Part shown: positions 9,057 to 17,349 of the stretch, in pieces
Layout of the letters: every line of letters begins with the position of its first letter
How positions within the stretch are numbered: the stretch's first letter is position 1
NCBI GenBank assembly: GCA_965657505.1
Contig: CBFHON010000002.1
Location: forward strand, 165,777-229,776
From: TMED109 sp002171375
Lineage (GTDB): Bacteria; Pseudomonadota; Alphaproteobacteria; TMED109
Reading direction: 5' to 3'
DNA: 64,000 nucleotides
Notes under the pieces: generated by a model
Databases searched by the model: none
Told to the model about the DNA's origin: nothing
The model's input: the letters and a program-made list of their open reading frames with translations, nothing else
Translations under genes and position numbers: made by a program

Positions 9057-9133
9057 GGCGAAGTAGCTCAGTTGGTTAGAGCAGCGGAATCATAATCCGA
9101 AGGTCGTAGGTTCAAATCCTACCTTCGCTACCA
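9057..9133 (+). tRNA. tRNA-Met (CAT), elongator type
   Basis: The cloverleaf folds by eye: acceptor GGCGAAG/CTTCGCT, D-arm with AGCTCAGTTGGTTAGAGC, and anticodon loop ATCATAA giving CAT. The T-arm is GTAGG-TTCAAAT-CCTAC and the CCA is encoded. The D-arm and anticodon arm match alphaproteobacterial elongator tRNA-Met rather than initiator, which lacks this acceptor end. One 27-43 mismatch is seen in the anticodon stem. A CAT anticodon could in principle be tRNA-Ile2, but the overall sequence favours Met. Confidence 0.95.
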
Positions 9134-9178
9134 TTAAAATCCTTACTAAATAACGATTACAGAAAATTAAATTACTAA

Positions 9179-9211
9179 AAAATTGTCTAAAAATGACTTA
9201 GACACAATTTT
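9179..9211 (+). terminator. Imperfect hairpin downstream of tRNA-Met
   Basis: AAAATTGTCTAA and TTAGACACAATTTT form a 12-base stem with a two-base bulge around a 7-base loop. The A/T flanks suit a terminator read in either direction, but no long T run follows the 3' arm. It may end the tRNA transcript. Confidence 0.35.
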
Positions 9212-9261
9212 AAGGTTAAATTTACCTTTTTATAGAGCAATTTTTTCACTACATTAATAGT

Positions 9262-9891
9262 ATGAAATACTTACTTATCATATCCTGTCTTTTATTTACT
9301 GCCGTTGGATGGAGTGAAGATGTCTCTTTGAATGATTTGATAGTAAAAGATGGATTGTATTATAAGAAGTCTAAAGATTTACCCTTTACTGGAAATGTCA
9401 CAGGACAACAACAAGGAAAAATTATTCAGGGAAAACGTGATGATCTATGGATATGGTATTATGATAATGGTCAGTTCCAATATAAATGGAACTACAAATA
9501 CGGTAAAGAAGAGGGTGAATGGAAAATGTATTATGAGAGCGGAGAGTTATGGAAGAAAGGTAATTACAAAGACGGTAAAAAATACGGTGAACAGTTAAGT
9601 TATTGGGAGAATGGTCAGTTAGGGATAAAAGGTAATTATAAAGACGGCAGAAAAGATGGTGAACAGTTACATTATAATGAGAATGGTAAGTTAGAATCAA
9701 AATGGAATTATAAAGATGGTAAAAAGGAAGGTGAAAATATTCATTACTGGAAGAATGGTAAGTTATGGGTAAAAGAAAATTACAAAGACGGTAAAAAAGA
9801 AGGAGTAACTTTAGTGTATAATAAGAATGGTAAGTTTGAAAAAACTAAAATATACAAAGCTGGTAAGTTAATTGAAACAATAACGCCCTGA
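9262..9891 (+). CDS. Exported MORN-2 repeat protein (YwqK-like)
   Basis: A 209-aa protein with a signal peptide (KYLLIISCLLFTAVGWS, probable cleavage near residue 18) followed by about six tandem repeats of 23-24 residues. The repeats fit the pattern G(E/D)...Y..NG.L..K.NYKDGKK.G. This is the MORN-2/YwqK repeat, which forms an extended beta-hairpin array. In Bacillus YwqK is named as an antitoxin partner of YwqJ, but many exported relatives have no known role, and no toxin partner is adjacent. The repeats are nearly identical at the DNA level, so copy number may vary. An almost identical signal-peptide-coding stretch recurs at 9959. Confidence 0.8.
   Translation: MKYLLIISCLLFTAVGWSEDVSLNDLIVKDGLYYKKSKDLPFTGNVTGQQQGKIIQGKRDDLWIWYYDNGQFQYKWNYKYGKEEGEWKMYYESGELWKKGNYKDGKKYGEQLSYWENGQLGIKGNYKDGRKDGEQLHYNENGKLESKWNYKDGKKEGENIHYWKNGKLWVKENYKDGKKEGVTLVYNKNGKFEKTKIYKAGKLIETITP
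9436..9885 (+). repeat. Tandem 69-72 bp repeats inside the MORN-2 gene
   Basis: Recurring AATTAYAAAGAYGGYARAAAA-type segments with intervening TGGKAGAATGGTAAGTTA-type segments appear about every 69-72 bases, six times. They encode the YKDGKK..GE..Y..NG unit. High DNA similarity between units suggests recent internal duplication or gene conversion. Confidence 0.8.
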
Positions 9892-9958
9892 GAACTTACC
9901 TCCCCAAACCTCACAAAGATTTATTTAACATTCATAAAGAATTACCTATACTAATCTT

Positions 9959-10063
9959 ATGAAATATTTACTAATCCTATCCAGTCTTTTATTTACTTCT
10001 GTAGGGTGGAGTAAAGATATTAATTGGAATGAATTGGTAGAAAAAAAATGGATTATATTATGA
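9959..10063 (+). pseudogene. Truncated copy of the MORN-2 gene 5' end (34-codon leader)
   Basis: The ATG at 9959 opens MKYLLILSSLLFTSVGWSKD, nearly identical to the signal peptide of the gene at 9262, and continues as a WNEL(V)-type segment like its NDLI. After a run of eight A (10041-10048) the frame is lost. Removing one A restores VEKNGLYY, matching VKDGLYY of the intact gene, but a stop follows four bases later in that frame too. The open frame ends in TGA at 10061-10063, which overlaps the ATG of the next gene at 10060. It is best read as a remnant that now serves as a coupled leader. Confidence 0.7.
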
Positions 10064-10530
10064 AAGATAAATTAACTGAAAAGATTGGTGTCTTATTAAG
10101 AAGAGAGGCTGAAGTTCGACTGCTTATACCTTTTTTACAGGATCTGTATGATGAATTTGGAAAAGAAAAAATTTTAAATATCCTTGAAAAATCAGTCAAG
10201 AATATAGCAAAACAACAGGGAAAAGATCTATCATCTGAATATGGTAATAATAGTACTGCTTTTTTAAAAACCTTAAAGTTTTGGAAAAAAAATGGTGCAT
10301 TAGAAATAAAAATCTTAGAAAAATCGGATAGTAAATTAAATTTTAATGTTACTCGTTGTAAGTATGCTGAAATGTATAAAGCATTAGGAGTTAATGATTT
10401 AGGAGCAGTTTTGTCTTGTAATAGAGATGCATCTTTAATTATGGGTTTTAATAAAAATGCTTCATTAGAAAGAAAAGATACTATTATGAGTGGAAATAAT
10501 TGTTGCACTTTTAGATATAAATTTAAATAA
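10060..10530 (+). CDS. L-2-amino-thiazoline-4-carboxylate hydrolase-like protein
   Basis: The 156-aa product resembles the ATC hydrolase (ATC_hyd) family: an N-terminal helix with LLRREAEVRLL, a central helical part, and a conserved C-terminal half. That half has CKYAEMYKALG, LGAVLSCNRDASLIMGFN and a terminal CTFRYKFK. The named activity is opening of a thiazoline ring on the route to cysteine, but most bacterial members are untested. I chose ATG 10060 because the preceding leader ORF ends in ATGA there; an in-frame ATG at 10048 would add four residues. It has no obvious ribosome site of its own, which fits translational coupling. Confidence 0.65.
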   Translation: MKDKLTEKIGVLLRREAEVRLLIPFLQDLYDEFGKEKILNILEKSVKNIAKQQGKDLSSEYGNNSTAFLKTLKFWKKNGALEIKILEKSDSKLNFNVTRCKYAEMYKALGVNDLGAVLSCNRDASLIMGFNKNASLERKDTIMSGNNCCTFRYKFK

Positions 10531-10677
10531 TAATGATATCATTTAAGCTTTAATATGATACTTAAAAAATATTTCCTACTGAAGATGTACTAATTATAAA
10601 TTATGATATAATTATTTTAAAACCTTTGAGAAAACTTAATTATTCTATAAAATGCATATTGAAAATATATTAAATTA

Positions 10678-11358
10678 ATGCCTAAAACATATAAAAACTT
10701 TAATCCTAAAGTAGAAAAATTTAGTGAATATCTAATTAATTATAGCGGAGAGCTCTGGCAAGACGCAACTAATCATAAGTTTACCAATGAACTTAAAAAT
10801 GACACTTTAAAAAACCATATTTTTAAAAAATATATAGTTCAAGATTATATTTTTATTGAATCTTTAGTTACATTAATTGGTAAAGCAATTGCCTTAGCTC
10901 CTAATTTGAATTCTAAAGTAAAATGGTCTGCTTTTATATATGCTATTACAAGTGATGAAAACAATTATTTTATAAGGTCATTTGAAGCATTAAATATTAC
11001 TAAAGACGAAAGAGAAAAGACAAAATTATTAGCTCCAATTAATGATTTTTCAAAGCTAATGCATGAAGTTGCTAATACTGGAACATATAAAGAAATATTA
11101 GCAGTTATACTTGCAGCAGAATGGATTTATTATACTTGGGCATCTAATGTTAAAAAACCTTATCCAGAAAGATTTTACCTGAGTGAATGGATAACTTTAC
11201 ATAATAATAGTTTTTTTAAAGATACTGTAACTTGGATAAAAGAGGAGTTAGATTCTATATCACATAAATTAACTGTATCTGAGCAACATGAAGTTGCTAT
11301 TTTATTTACAAAAATTGTAACGCTAGAAGTATCATTCTTTGATGCTTGCTATAAATAA
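10678..11358 (+). CDS. tenA: TenA/THI-4 family protein, probably TenA_E type
   Basis: An all-helical TenA-fold protein (226 aa) related to thiaminase II, which hydrolyses degraded thiamin to recover the pyrimidine HMP. Recognisable blocks are ELWQDATNHKFTNEL near the N-terminus, KKYIVQDYIFIESL, and the stretch ILAAEWIYYTWA near residue 145. In classical TenA the latter region carries the catalytic Cys (PCYW-like). Here Ala stands there, as in the Glu-dependent TenA_E branch. I see no TPP riboswitch in the 147-base gap upstream and no ribosome site at the start. The HMP salvage role is inferred from the family only. Confidence 0.72.
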   Translation: MPKTYKNFNPKVEKFSEYLINYSGELWQDATNHKFTNELKNDTLKNHIFKKYIVQDYIFIESLVTLIGKAIALAPNLNSKVKWSAFIYAITSDENNYFIRSFEALNITKDEREKTKLLAPINDFSKLMHEVANTGTYKEILAVILAAEWIYYTWASNVKKPYPERFYLSEWITLHNNSFFKDTVTWIKEELDSISHKLTVSEQHEVAILFTKIVTLEVSFFDACYK

Positions 11359-11427
11359 TTTTATTGGTGTAGTAAATGTTTTTTATGTATAGTATTTTTT
11401 TAGTCATTACCTAGAAGGGAAAATTAC

Positions 11428-12408
11428 ATGAAAACTCGAATTACAGAAATGTTTGAAATTGAGCATCCTATTATTCAAGGAGGTATGCACTATGTTGGCT
11501 TTGCAGAATTGGCAGCGGCTGTTTCTAATGCAGGAGGGCTTGGTATTATTACTGCATTAACACAAAAGACTCCTGAATTATTAGCAAAAGAAATTTCTCG
11601 TTGTAGAGAAATGACAGATAAGCCTATAGGTGTAAATTTGACATTTTTACCTGTAGTAGAAGCTCCAGATTACCCTGGGTATATTGATGCAATAATTAAA
11701 GGTGGAGTAAAAGCAGTAGAGACAGCTGGTAATAATCCTGCTAAATGGCTTCCTATACTCAAAGAAAATGGAATAAAAGTAATTCATAAATGTACAACGG
11801 TAAGACACTCTTTAAAAGCGGAATCAATTGGATGTGATGCAGTCTCTGTAGATGGTTTTGAATGTGGTGGTCATCCTGGGGAAGATGATATACCTAATAT
11901 GATTTTATTACCAAGAGCTGCAGAAGAATTAAAAATACCATTTGTAGCTTCAGGTGGTATGTCGGATGCACGTTCTCTGGTAGCATCTTTAGCAATGGGT
12001 GCGGAAGGCATGAATATGGGAACAAGGTTTATTGCTACAAAGGACGCACCAGTTCATGATAATGTAAAACAAGCTATATTGAATGCAAGTGAGTTAGATA
12101 CAAGACTTGTAATGCGCCCACTTAGAAATACTGAAAGAGTTTTGAATAACAAAGGTGTAGAAAAAATATTAGAAAAAGAAGAAAAATTAGGAGCTCATTT
12201 AAAATTTGAAGATATTATTAAAGAAGTATCTGGTGTATATCCAAAGGTAATGTTGGACGGTGATATGGACGCTGGAGCATGGTCATGTGGAATGGTTGCG
12301 GGCTTGATACATGATATTCCTACAGTTAAAGAGTTAATAGATAGGATAATGGAAGAGTCTGAGTTATTAATTAAGAAAAGATTAGAAGGTTTACTTAGTG
12401 CTAGCTAA
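11428..12408 (+). CDS. Nitronate monooxygenase-family FMN oxidoreductase
   Basis: A 326-aa TIM-barrel flavoprotein of the NMO/2-nitropropane dioxygenase family. It shows the N-terminal PIIQGGMHYVG motif, SNAGGLGIITAL, KPIGVNLTFLP and SVDGFECGGHPGEDD carrying the His region. The FMN-phosphate block FVASGGMSD...AMGAEGMNMGTRFIA is near residues 172-206. Such proteins may be nitronate monooxygenases, NADH:quinone reductases (PA1024-like) or FabK-like; the sequence alone does not decide. AGAAGGGAAA precedes the ATG. msrA follows 12 bases downstream, so both are likely co-transcribed. Confidence 0.85.
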   Translation: MKTRITEMFEIEHPIIQGGMHYVGFAELAAAVSNAGGLGIITALTQKTPELLAKEISRCREMTDKPIGVNLTFLPVVEAPDYPGYIDAIIKGGVKAVETAGNNPAKWLPILKENGIKVIHKCTTVRHSLKAESIGCDAVSVDGFECGGHPGEDDIPNMILLPRAAEELKIPFVASGGMSDARSLVASLAMGAEGMNMGTRFIATKDAPVHDNVKQAILNASELDTRLVMRPLRNTERVLNNKGVEKILEKEEKLGAHLKFEDIIKEVSGVYPKVMLDGDMDAGAWSCGMVAGLIHDIPTVKELIDRIMEESELLIKKRLEGLLSAS

Positions 12409-12420
12409 AAGGATTATATT

Positions 12421-12945
12421 ATGGAGAGAGCAATATTTGCAGGTGGATGTTTCTGGTGTACAGAAGCATATTTTATCGAAATAGATGGAGTAGATGATTT
12501 AAATCCAGGATATATTGGAGGAAATGTCGATAATCCAACATATGAAATGATATGCACTGGTAATACAGGTCATGTTGAAGCCATTGAAATAATTTATGAC
12601 TCTACAAAAGTTTCATATTTAAATTTATTGGAAGTATTTTTTGATACGCATGATCCAACACAAGTTGATGGCCAAGGAAATGACATAGGGTCTCAATATA
12701 TGTCTGCAATATATTATACTAATGATAGACAGAAACAAGATGCTGCAAATTATATTGAAAAAATTTTTAGTAATTATACAAATCCTATTATTACAAAACT
12801 GTATTCAGAAAAACCATTTTTTATAGCTGAAGATTATCACAAAAATTATTTTAAAAATAATAGAGGACAGCCATATTGCCAAATTGTAATAGAACCTAAG
12901 TATAATGGTTTTATTAGTAAATATAATTCATTATTAAAAAAATAA
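12421..12945 (+). CDS. msrA: Peptide methionine-S-sulfoxide reductase A
   Basis: Reduces the S epimer of methionine sulfoxide in proteins. The catalytic GGCFWC motif is at residues 8-13 with nucleophile Cys10. PGYIGG, GHVEAIEI, FFDTHDPTQVDGQGNDIGSQY (split over residues 78-99) and the late FIAEDYHKNYF block follow. Length 174 aa is typical of the stand-alone form without MsrB. GGATTATATT lies before the ATG. It ends two bases from the stop of the convergent enolase-superfamily gene. Confidence 0.95.
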   Translation: MERAIFAGGCFWCTEAYFIEIDGVDDLNPGYIGGNVDNPTYEMICTGNTGHVEAIEIIYDSTKVSYLNLLEVFFDTHDPTQVDGQGNDIGSQYMSAIYYTNDRQKQDAANYIEKIFSNYTNPIITKLYSEKPFFIAEDYHKNYFKNNRGQPYCQIVIEPKYNGFISKYNSLLKK

Positions 12946-12947
12946 TG

Positions 12948-14045
12948 TTACAAATTAATTTTATGTTTATCTAGAATATCCTCCCTAAAGTCAATTCCAG
13001 TTCCTGGAACATCAGGAATTATTATATTGCCATCTTTTAATTTATATGGTTCTTCCAATATAGCTTCTGTCCAATCTGTCCATTCGCATAAATGTGCTGT
13101 AGGCGTAACTCGCATTAATTGTGAAGAAACTTCAGGAAATAGGTGAGTTGACATCTTTATTCTGTATGCAGCAGCAATAGATGCAGTCTGCATCCATCCA
13201 CTTATACCACATATTCTCATTAAATCTGGCATAATAAAATCACATATTTTTTGTTCCATTGCTTTAAACGCATCATCTGGACCATGAAAATTTTCTCCTA
13301 ATATTATGGGAGTTTTCATTCTACTTCTCAATTCCTTATAGCCATCATAGTTATAATAATCTATGGGCTCCTCGAACCAATAAAGGCCTTTATCATCAAG
13401 AATATTTAAAAAATGAATAGCGTCAGGTAAATTATATCCTTGATTAAAATCACAAAGCAAAATATTTTCATTGCCTAATGCTTTTTTAACATTTTCTATA
13501 GCATATAAGTCTTCATCAATACTTTCTCTTCCTAATCTGATTTTTAATATATCGAATCCACCTCTTTCTATTAATTTTTGTGCTTCTTCGTATGAGTCAT
13601 TTTTATTATTATCTAGCCATAAACCGCAAGAGTTATAAGACTTTACAGGTCCAACAGAACCACCTAAATGAACACATAGTGGTTCATTTGCTATTTTAGA
13701 ACTAGCATCCCATAAAGATATATCTAGTGCAGCTAAAGCATATGTAGCAATTCCAGATCTGCCCATTAAGCTAGTTGAATTCATAACTTCATTATAGAAT
13801 TGATAAGGAGCTATCTCTCTACCTTCTATATTTTTAAATAATTCTTTAATGGTTGAAGCTATTGCGGGCATATAATTAGCAAGATATGGCCCAATATAAC
13901 CTTTTCCTATAGTACCATCACTACATGTAATTTCTGTAACTATAACAGCCCAATTTTCAAATTTTCCTACTTTACCGACTACAACTCTATTTAAAGGAAT
14001 GTTAGCTGCTTTAACTGATAAAGATTTTATTATTGGCATATTCAT
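12948..14045 (-). CDS. Enolase-superfamily (mandelate racemase-like) enzyme
   Basis: The 365-aa protein has the capping domain (about 1-125) and the TIM barrel of the mandelate racemase/muconate lactonising group. Metal ligands appear as D199 (LLCDFNQG), E225 (WFEEPID) and E251 (LGENFHG). A His-Asp dyad typical of the MR subgroup is D274 (MPDLMRICG) and H301 (STHLFPE). The second-strand motif is K168-I-R170 instead of the usual KxK. Members racemise, epimerise or dehydrate acid sugars; the substrate is unknown. It is the last gene of a long minus-strand run and follows a HAD hydrolase by seven bases. Confidence 0.85.
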   Translation of the reverse strand: MNMPIIKSLSVKAANIPLNRVVVGKVGKFENWAVIVTEITCSDGTIGKGYIGPYLANYMPAIASTIKELFKNIEGREIAPYQFYNEVMNSTSLMGRSGIATYALAALDISLWDASSKIANEPLCVHLGGSVGPVKSYNSCGLWLDNNKNDSYEEAQKLIERGGFDILKIRLGRESIDEDLYAIENVKKALGNENILLCDFNQGYNLPDAIHFLNILDDKGLYWFEEPIDYYNYDGYKELRSRMKTPIILGENFHGPDDAFKAMEQKICDFIMPDLMRICGISGWMQTASIAAAYRIKMSTHLFPEVSSQLMRVTPTAHLCEWTDWTEAILEEPYKLKDGNIIIPDVPGTGIDFREDILDKHKINL

Positions 14046-14052
14046 TATTAAT

Positions 14053-14685
14053 TTACCTTTCTAATATTTGATCTAATTCATATATTGCATCATTAGGTTC
14101 TATTACTTTAATTGTATTAATACCTAACTTTCTAGCCGATTTAAGATTCATACCTAAGTCATCTAAAAACACTGTTTCTTGAGGTTCAATATTTAATTCT
14201 TTTAAAATATATTGATAAATTCTGGCCTCAGGTTTTCTCATATTTAATTTATAACTTTCATAAATAATGTCGAAATAAGACATTACGTCTTTAACTGCTT
14301 CTACTCTTTCTTTAGGCGTAAATATATCTACACCTTTTAAAACATTAGTAAGACAAATTAATTTATATTTTTTAGAAGTAGATAATAATTTAATTTTATT
14401 AATCATATTTTTTCTGAGGGAGCCGTATAATTGCTGAAGTATCTCTTTAGCATTTATTTTTTGTCCTATTGATAAAGCCTCTTTTTCAAACTCTTCAAGA
14501 AATGTATTTATATCTATTTCACCTCTTTCACTTTTAGCCCAAGCATTATTATCAGGATTATTCATATTAATATTTGTAATAATACCTTTATCATACCCAT
14601 GTTTTTCTTCTAATAACTTAAAACCTTCAATTGGGCTATTTGTTATTACTCCACCAAAATCAAATATTATTGTTTTAATTGTCAT
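14053..14685 (-). CDS. HAD-superfamily hydrolase, subfamily IA
   Basis: A 210-aa cytoplasmic phosphatase-like protein. Motif I is FDFGGVITN with the nucleophile Asp9; its second Asp is Gly, as in the YihX-like branch. Motif II is CLTNV near residue 110, and motif IV is VFLDDLGMN near residue 170 before SARKLGI. A helical cap occupies about residues 20-90. Sugar-phosphate or other small phosphoesters are likely substrates. It lies between the MoeA/MobA-like fusion and the enolase-superfamily gene, within a few bases of each, which suggests one operon. Confidence 0.82.
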   Translation of the reverse strand: MTIKTIIFDFGGVITNSPIEGFKLLEEKHGYDKGIITNINMNNPDNNAWAKSERGEIDINTFLEEFEKEALSIGQKINAKEILQQLYGSLRKNMINKIKLLSTSKKYKLICLTNVLKGVDIFTPKERVEAVKDVMSYFDIIYESYKLNMRKPEARIYQYILKELNIEPQETVFLDDLGMNLKSARKLGINTIKVIEPNDAIYELDQILER

Positions 14686-14697
14686 GGGAACCTTTTA

Positions 14698-16290
14698 TTA
14701 TTTTAGATAATTAGCTAGATCATCTTTTGTATCTATATCTTCAACTATTGTAGAATTTTTTTGAGGTAACTCTTTTATGTATTTTTTATTTGCTTTAATA
14801 ATATCTTTTGCACCTTTATCTCCTTTAATTGAGAGTATATCTGGAAAAAATTCTCTATCTATTAATACAGGATTACCTTTTTTATTTTTATAAGTAGGAA
14901 TAATTATCGATTTGTTATCATTAGGATTATAATTTTCTATTAATTGGTTAATTAACCTTGAATTTATATTCGGCATATCTCCCAACATGATTAGTGCAGC
15001 ATCACAATCTTCCGGTAATGCTGATATTCCTAATTGTAGTGAAGATGATTGACCTTTTAAATATTCTTTATTAACTATAGTAGTTATTTTTTTATTATCT
15101 AATATTCTTTGTAAAATATCATTTTCATAACCTAAAACTACTATAGTATTGTTAGCTGAAGATTTTAAGGAGATATCAACAATTTTCTCTATCATAGTTT
15201 GATTATCAATTTTAATAAGTAATTTATTCATTTCACGCATTCTTTTTGATTGTCCTGCGGCAAGAATAATATTTGTAATATTGTAGCTTTTAGATTCTTT
15301 TTCAGACCTAGCTCTTATATTTAAAGTTTTTAACAAACCTCCAACACCCATATTAGAAATATTTAATTTAGTGATATTTGTACCAGAAATAACTTTTTCT
15401 AAAACCCAATCAAAGCCATTAAGACTAGGTGATCTTGCACATCCAGGTAGGCCTATAACATGGGTATTTTTAATCTTACCTAATAATAGTAAATTACCAG
15501 GATCTACAGGCATTCCAAATCTAATAATTTTTCCTTTTGAGAAATTAATTGCCTCCGGTATTTTATCTTTAATATCAACAATTGCTGATGAACCTAATAT
15601 CATAATAAGATCTATTTTCTTTTTTAAAATAATATTTATTTTCTTTGATATTTCTTTAGTGTCATGTTCACAATAAGAAGTTATATCTAAACTACAGTTT
15701 AAGTTTTTTAGTCTTTCATTAACTCTTCTTTCTGATATAGAGTTTAACTTTTCATTCTTATTTTTGTGATGAGTTAAAATTAAAGCACATTTTTTATGAA
15801 TATATGGATTGATGGAAATAGCTTTTTTATAGATAGTATTTTTAATTTTCTTAATAAAACTATCCTTAACGGCAAAGGATATGATTTTAATAGTAGCAAT
15901 CATTTCACCTTTTTTTACTGTAGAGTTGTTATTTAAAGTTGCTATGGTTATATCGTCAGATATTTTATTAAATTTACGAATTTTTTCTTCGTCTATTACT
16001 AATAGTCCTGACTTATTTGCTAATATATTAGCTCTACCGGTGTATGCCTTTTCGGTTGCAATACTATTATTATGAAAAGTTTCTGCAATTATATTTGCTG
16101 CTTTATCTTCATGAAAATCATTCTTATCTAATTTAGCACAGACAATTGTCCTAATTTTATTATTTATAAAATAGTTTTTATCTATTTCAGTAATTATAGT
16201 TCCTTTAGAGAATTTTTTTTTATTTATAACTATTGTATGGGCAAGGATACAATCTAGGCTATCTTTTACATTAATATCACCGAAGTACAT
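14698..16290 (-). CDS. Molybdopterin-binding (MoeA-like) / MobA-like nucleotidyltransferase fusion
   Basis: The 530-aa protein joins two modules. Residues about 1-330 resemble the MoCF molybdopterin-binding domain, including LILTHHKNK, LIMILGSSAIVDIKDKIPEAI and GMPVDPGNLLLLG. Residues about 340-530 form a MobA/MocA-type NTP transferase with the signature NIILAAGQSKRMREMNKLL and ALIMLGDMPNI. Such fusions are predicted to make the cytosine-dinucleotide form of the molybdenum cofactor used by xanthine-dehydrogenase-family enzymes. That fits the flanking XdhC and CoxM/CoxS genes. It follows the XdhC C-terminal gene by two bases. Confidence 0.85.
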   Translation of the reverse strand: MYFGDINVKDSLDCILAHTIVINKKKFSKGTIITEIDKNYFINNKIRTIVCAKLDKNDFHEDKAANIIAETFHNNSIATEKAYTGRANILANKSGLLVIDEEKIRKFNKISDDITIATLNNNSTVKKGEMIATIKIISFAVKDSFIKKIKNTIYKKAISINPYIHKKCALILTHHKNKNEKLNSISERRVNERLKNLNCSLDITSYCEHDTKEISKKINIILKKKIDLIMILGSSAIVDIKDKIPEAINFSKGKIIRFGMPVDPGNLLLLGKIKNTHVIGLPGCARSPSLNGFDWVLEKVISGTNITKLNISNMGVGGLLKTLNIRARSEKESKSYNITNIILAAGQSKRMREMNKLLIKIDNQTMIEKIVDISLKSSANNTIVVLGYENDILQRILDNKKITTIVNKEYLKGQSSSLQLGISALPEDCDAALIMLGDMPNINSRLINQLIENYNPNDNKSIIIPTYKNKKGNPVLIDREFFPDILSIKGDKGAKDIIKANKKYIKELPQKNSTIVEDIDTKDDLANYLK

Positions 16291-16292
16291 AT

Positions 16293-16994
16293 TTAATTAT
16301 CTCCATTAAATTCAAATTTGTTTCTAGTAGAGATTATTTCTGAAATTATGGATATAGCTATTTCTTGAGGTGACTTAGCACCTATATCAAGCCCTATTGG
16401 TCCATGTATTCTATTGATTTCATAATCAGAGAAATTAGATTTTTTTAAACGTTGTATCCTTGCATTATGTGTTTTTTTAGAACCTAAAGAGCCAATGTAA
16501 AAGGCATTACTTTTTAATACAGCGTTTAGTGCTGAGTCGTCTAATTTTGGATCATGAGTAAGAGTAACTACTGCAGTTCTATTATCAATCCCTATATTAT
16601 TTATCGCTTCCTCTGGCCAATCGTTTATAATTTTTATATCAGGAAATCTCTGATTGTTGGCAAAAGCAGCTCTAGGGTCAATAATAGTGACCTCATAACC
16701 TGAAATAGTTGCTATTTCTGCAAGTGGCTGAGCAATATGAACAGCTCCAATAGTAATTAACCTTAATGGTGGTAAAGAAATATTTATAAACCATTTCTTT
16801 GAGTCTATTTCTAAAACCTCCGACTTACCATGCATAATATTATTTTTTGCAGCTAATAAAATTTTATTATTAATTTCAGAATCGTTATTTTCACTAATTA
16901 TTAATTGCTCACCACTTATTATATCAGTAGCAACTATTATAGTGTTTCTATTATTTTTTTCCGTAAGAATTAGGTTTAATGTTTCGTCTTTCAA
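16293..16994 (-). CDS. XdhC C-terminal (Rossmann) domain protein
   Basis: XdhC-type chaperones bind molybdenum cofactor and deliver it to xanthine-dehydrogenase-like enzymes. This 233-aa chain has the Rossmann half: LITIGAVHIAQPLAEIA near residue 80, TIIDPRAAF, VVTLTHDPKLDDSAL, and YIGSLGSKKTHNARIQRL. It ends with the conserved IHGPIGLDIGAKSPQEIA block. The N-terminal CoxI-like half is a separate gene immediately upstream. The start is TTG at 16994, overlapping the TGA of that gene (TTGA). The two-gene arrangement in place of one XdhC is known in alphaproteobacteria. Confidence 0.88.
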   Translation of the reverse strand: MKDETLNLILTEKNNRNTIIVATDIISGEQLIISENNDSEINNKILLAAKNNIMHGKSEVLEIDSKKWFINISLPPLRLITIGAVHIAQPLAEIATISGYEVTIIDPRAAFANNQRFPDIKIINDWPEEAINNIGIDNRTAVVTLTHDPKLDDSALNAVLKSNAFYIGSLGSKKTHNARIQRLKKSNFSDYEINRIHGPIGLDIGAKSPQEIAISIISEIISTRNKFEFNGDN

Positions 16995-17320
16995 TCATTA
17001 TCCCCAATTTTTTCTACAAAAACTTCAACTTTTCCTCCACAAGTTAGTCCAACCTCCCATGCTTCAGTATTACTAACCCCATATTTAAGTAATTTAGGCA
17101 CTCCTGTTTTCATAATTTCCTGTGCTGCTGATATTACTGATCCTTCTATGCATCCACCTGATACAGAACCATGTATATCTAAATTTTCACTTATGGCCAT
17201 TTGACTTCCGACTGGTCGAGGACTTGAACCCCAAGTAGAAACTACAGTTGCTAAAGCAACTGATTTATTGTTTTTTCTCCATAGTGCAGCTTTATGTAAT
17301 ATTTCATCAAATTGTTTCAT
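16991..17320 (-). CDS. XdhC/CoxI N-terminal domain protein
   Basis: A 109-aa protein equal to the N-terminal half of XdhC/CoxI. It has VALATVVSTWGSSPRPVGSQM near residue 20 and the conserved SGGCIEGSVI with a cysteine near residue 57. The closing block is GLTCGGKVEVFVE. It is expected to act with the downstream Rossmann protein in sulfuration and insertion of the molybdenum cofactor. The two genes overlap by four bases, so near-equal synthesis is likely. It follows the FAD subunit gene by 29 bases. Confidence 0.88.
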   Translation of the reverse strand: MKQFDEILHKAALWRKNNKSVALATVVSTWGSSPRPVGSQMAISENLDIHGSVSGGCIEGSVISAAQEIMKTGVPKLLKYGVSNTEAWEVGLTCGGKVEVFVEKIGDND

Positions 17321-17349
17321 AATTTTCTCGCTATAATATATTTATATTT

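Noticed and set aside
9422..9700. Antisense ORF across the MORN-2 repeats
   Set aside because: It is a frame shadow kept open by the repeat structure; its Tyr/His/Ser-rich translation has no family features.
9436..9885. CRISPR-like array suspected from the regular repeat spacing
   Set aside because: The repeats are coding, contiguous, 69-72 bases long, lack unique spacers and have no cas genes nearby.
10531..10677. Possible TPP riboswitch before tenA
   Set aside because: The gap contains a CTTTGAGA-like string but no CTGAGA plus ACCYGAWCYGG-type pair and no matching stems.
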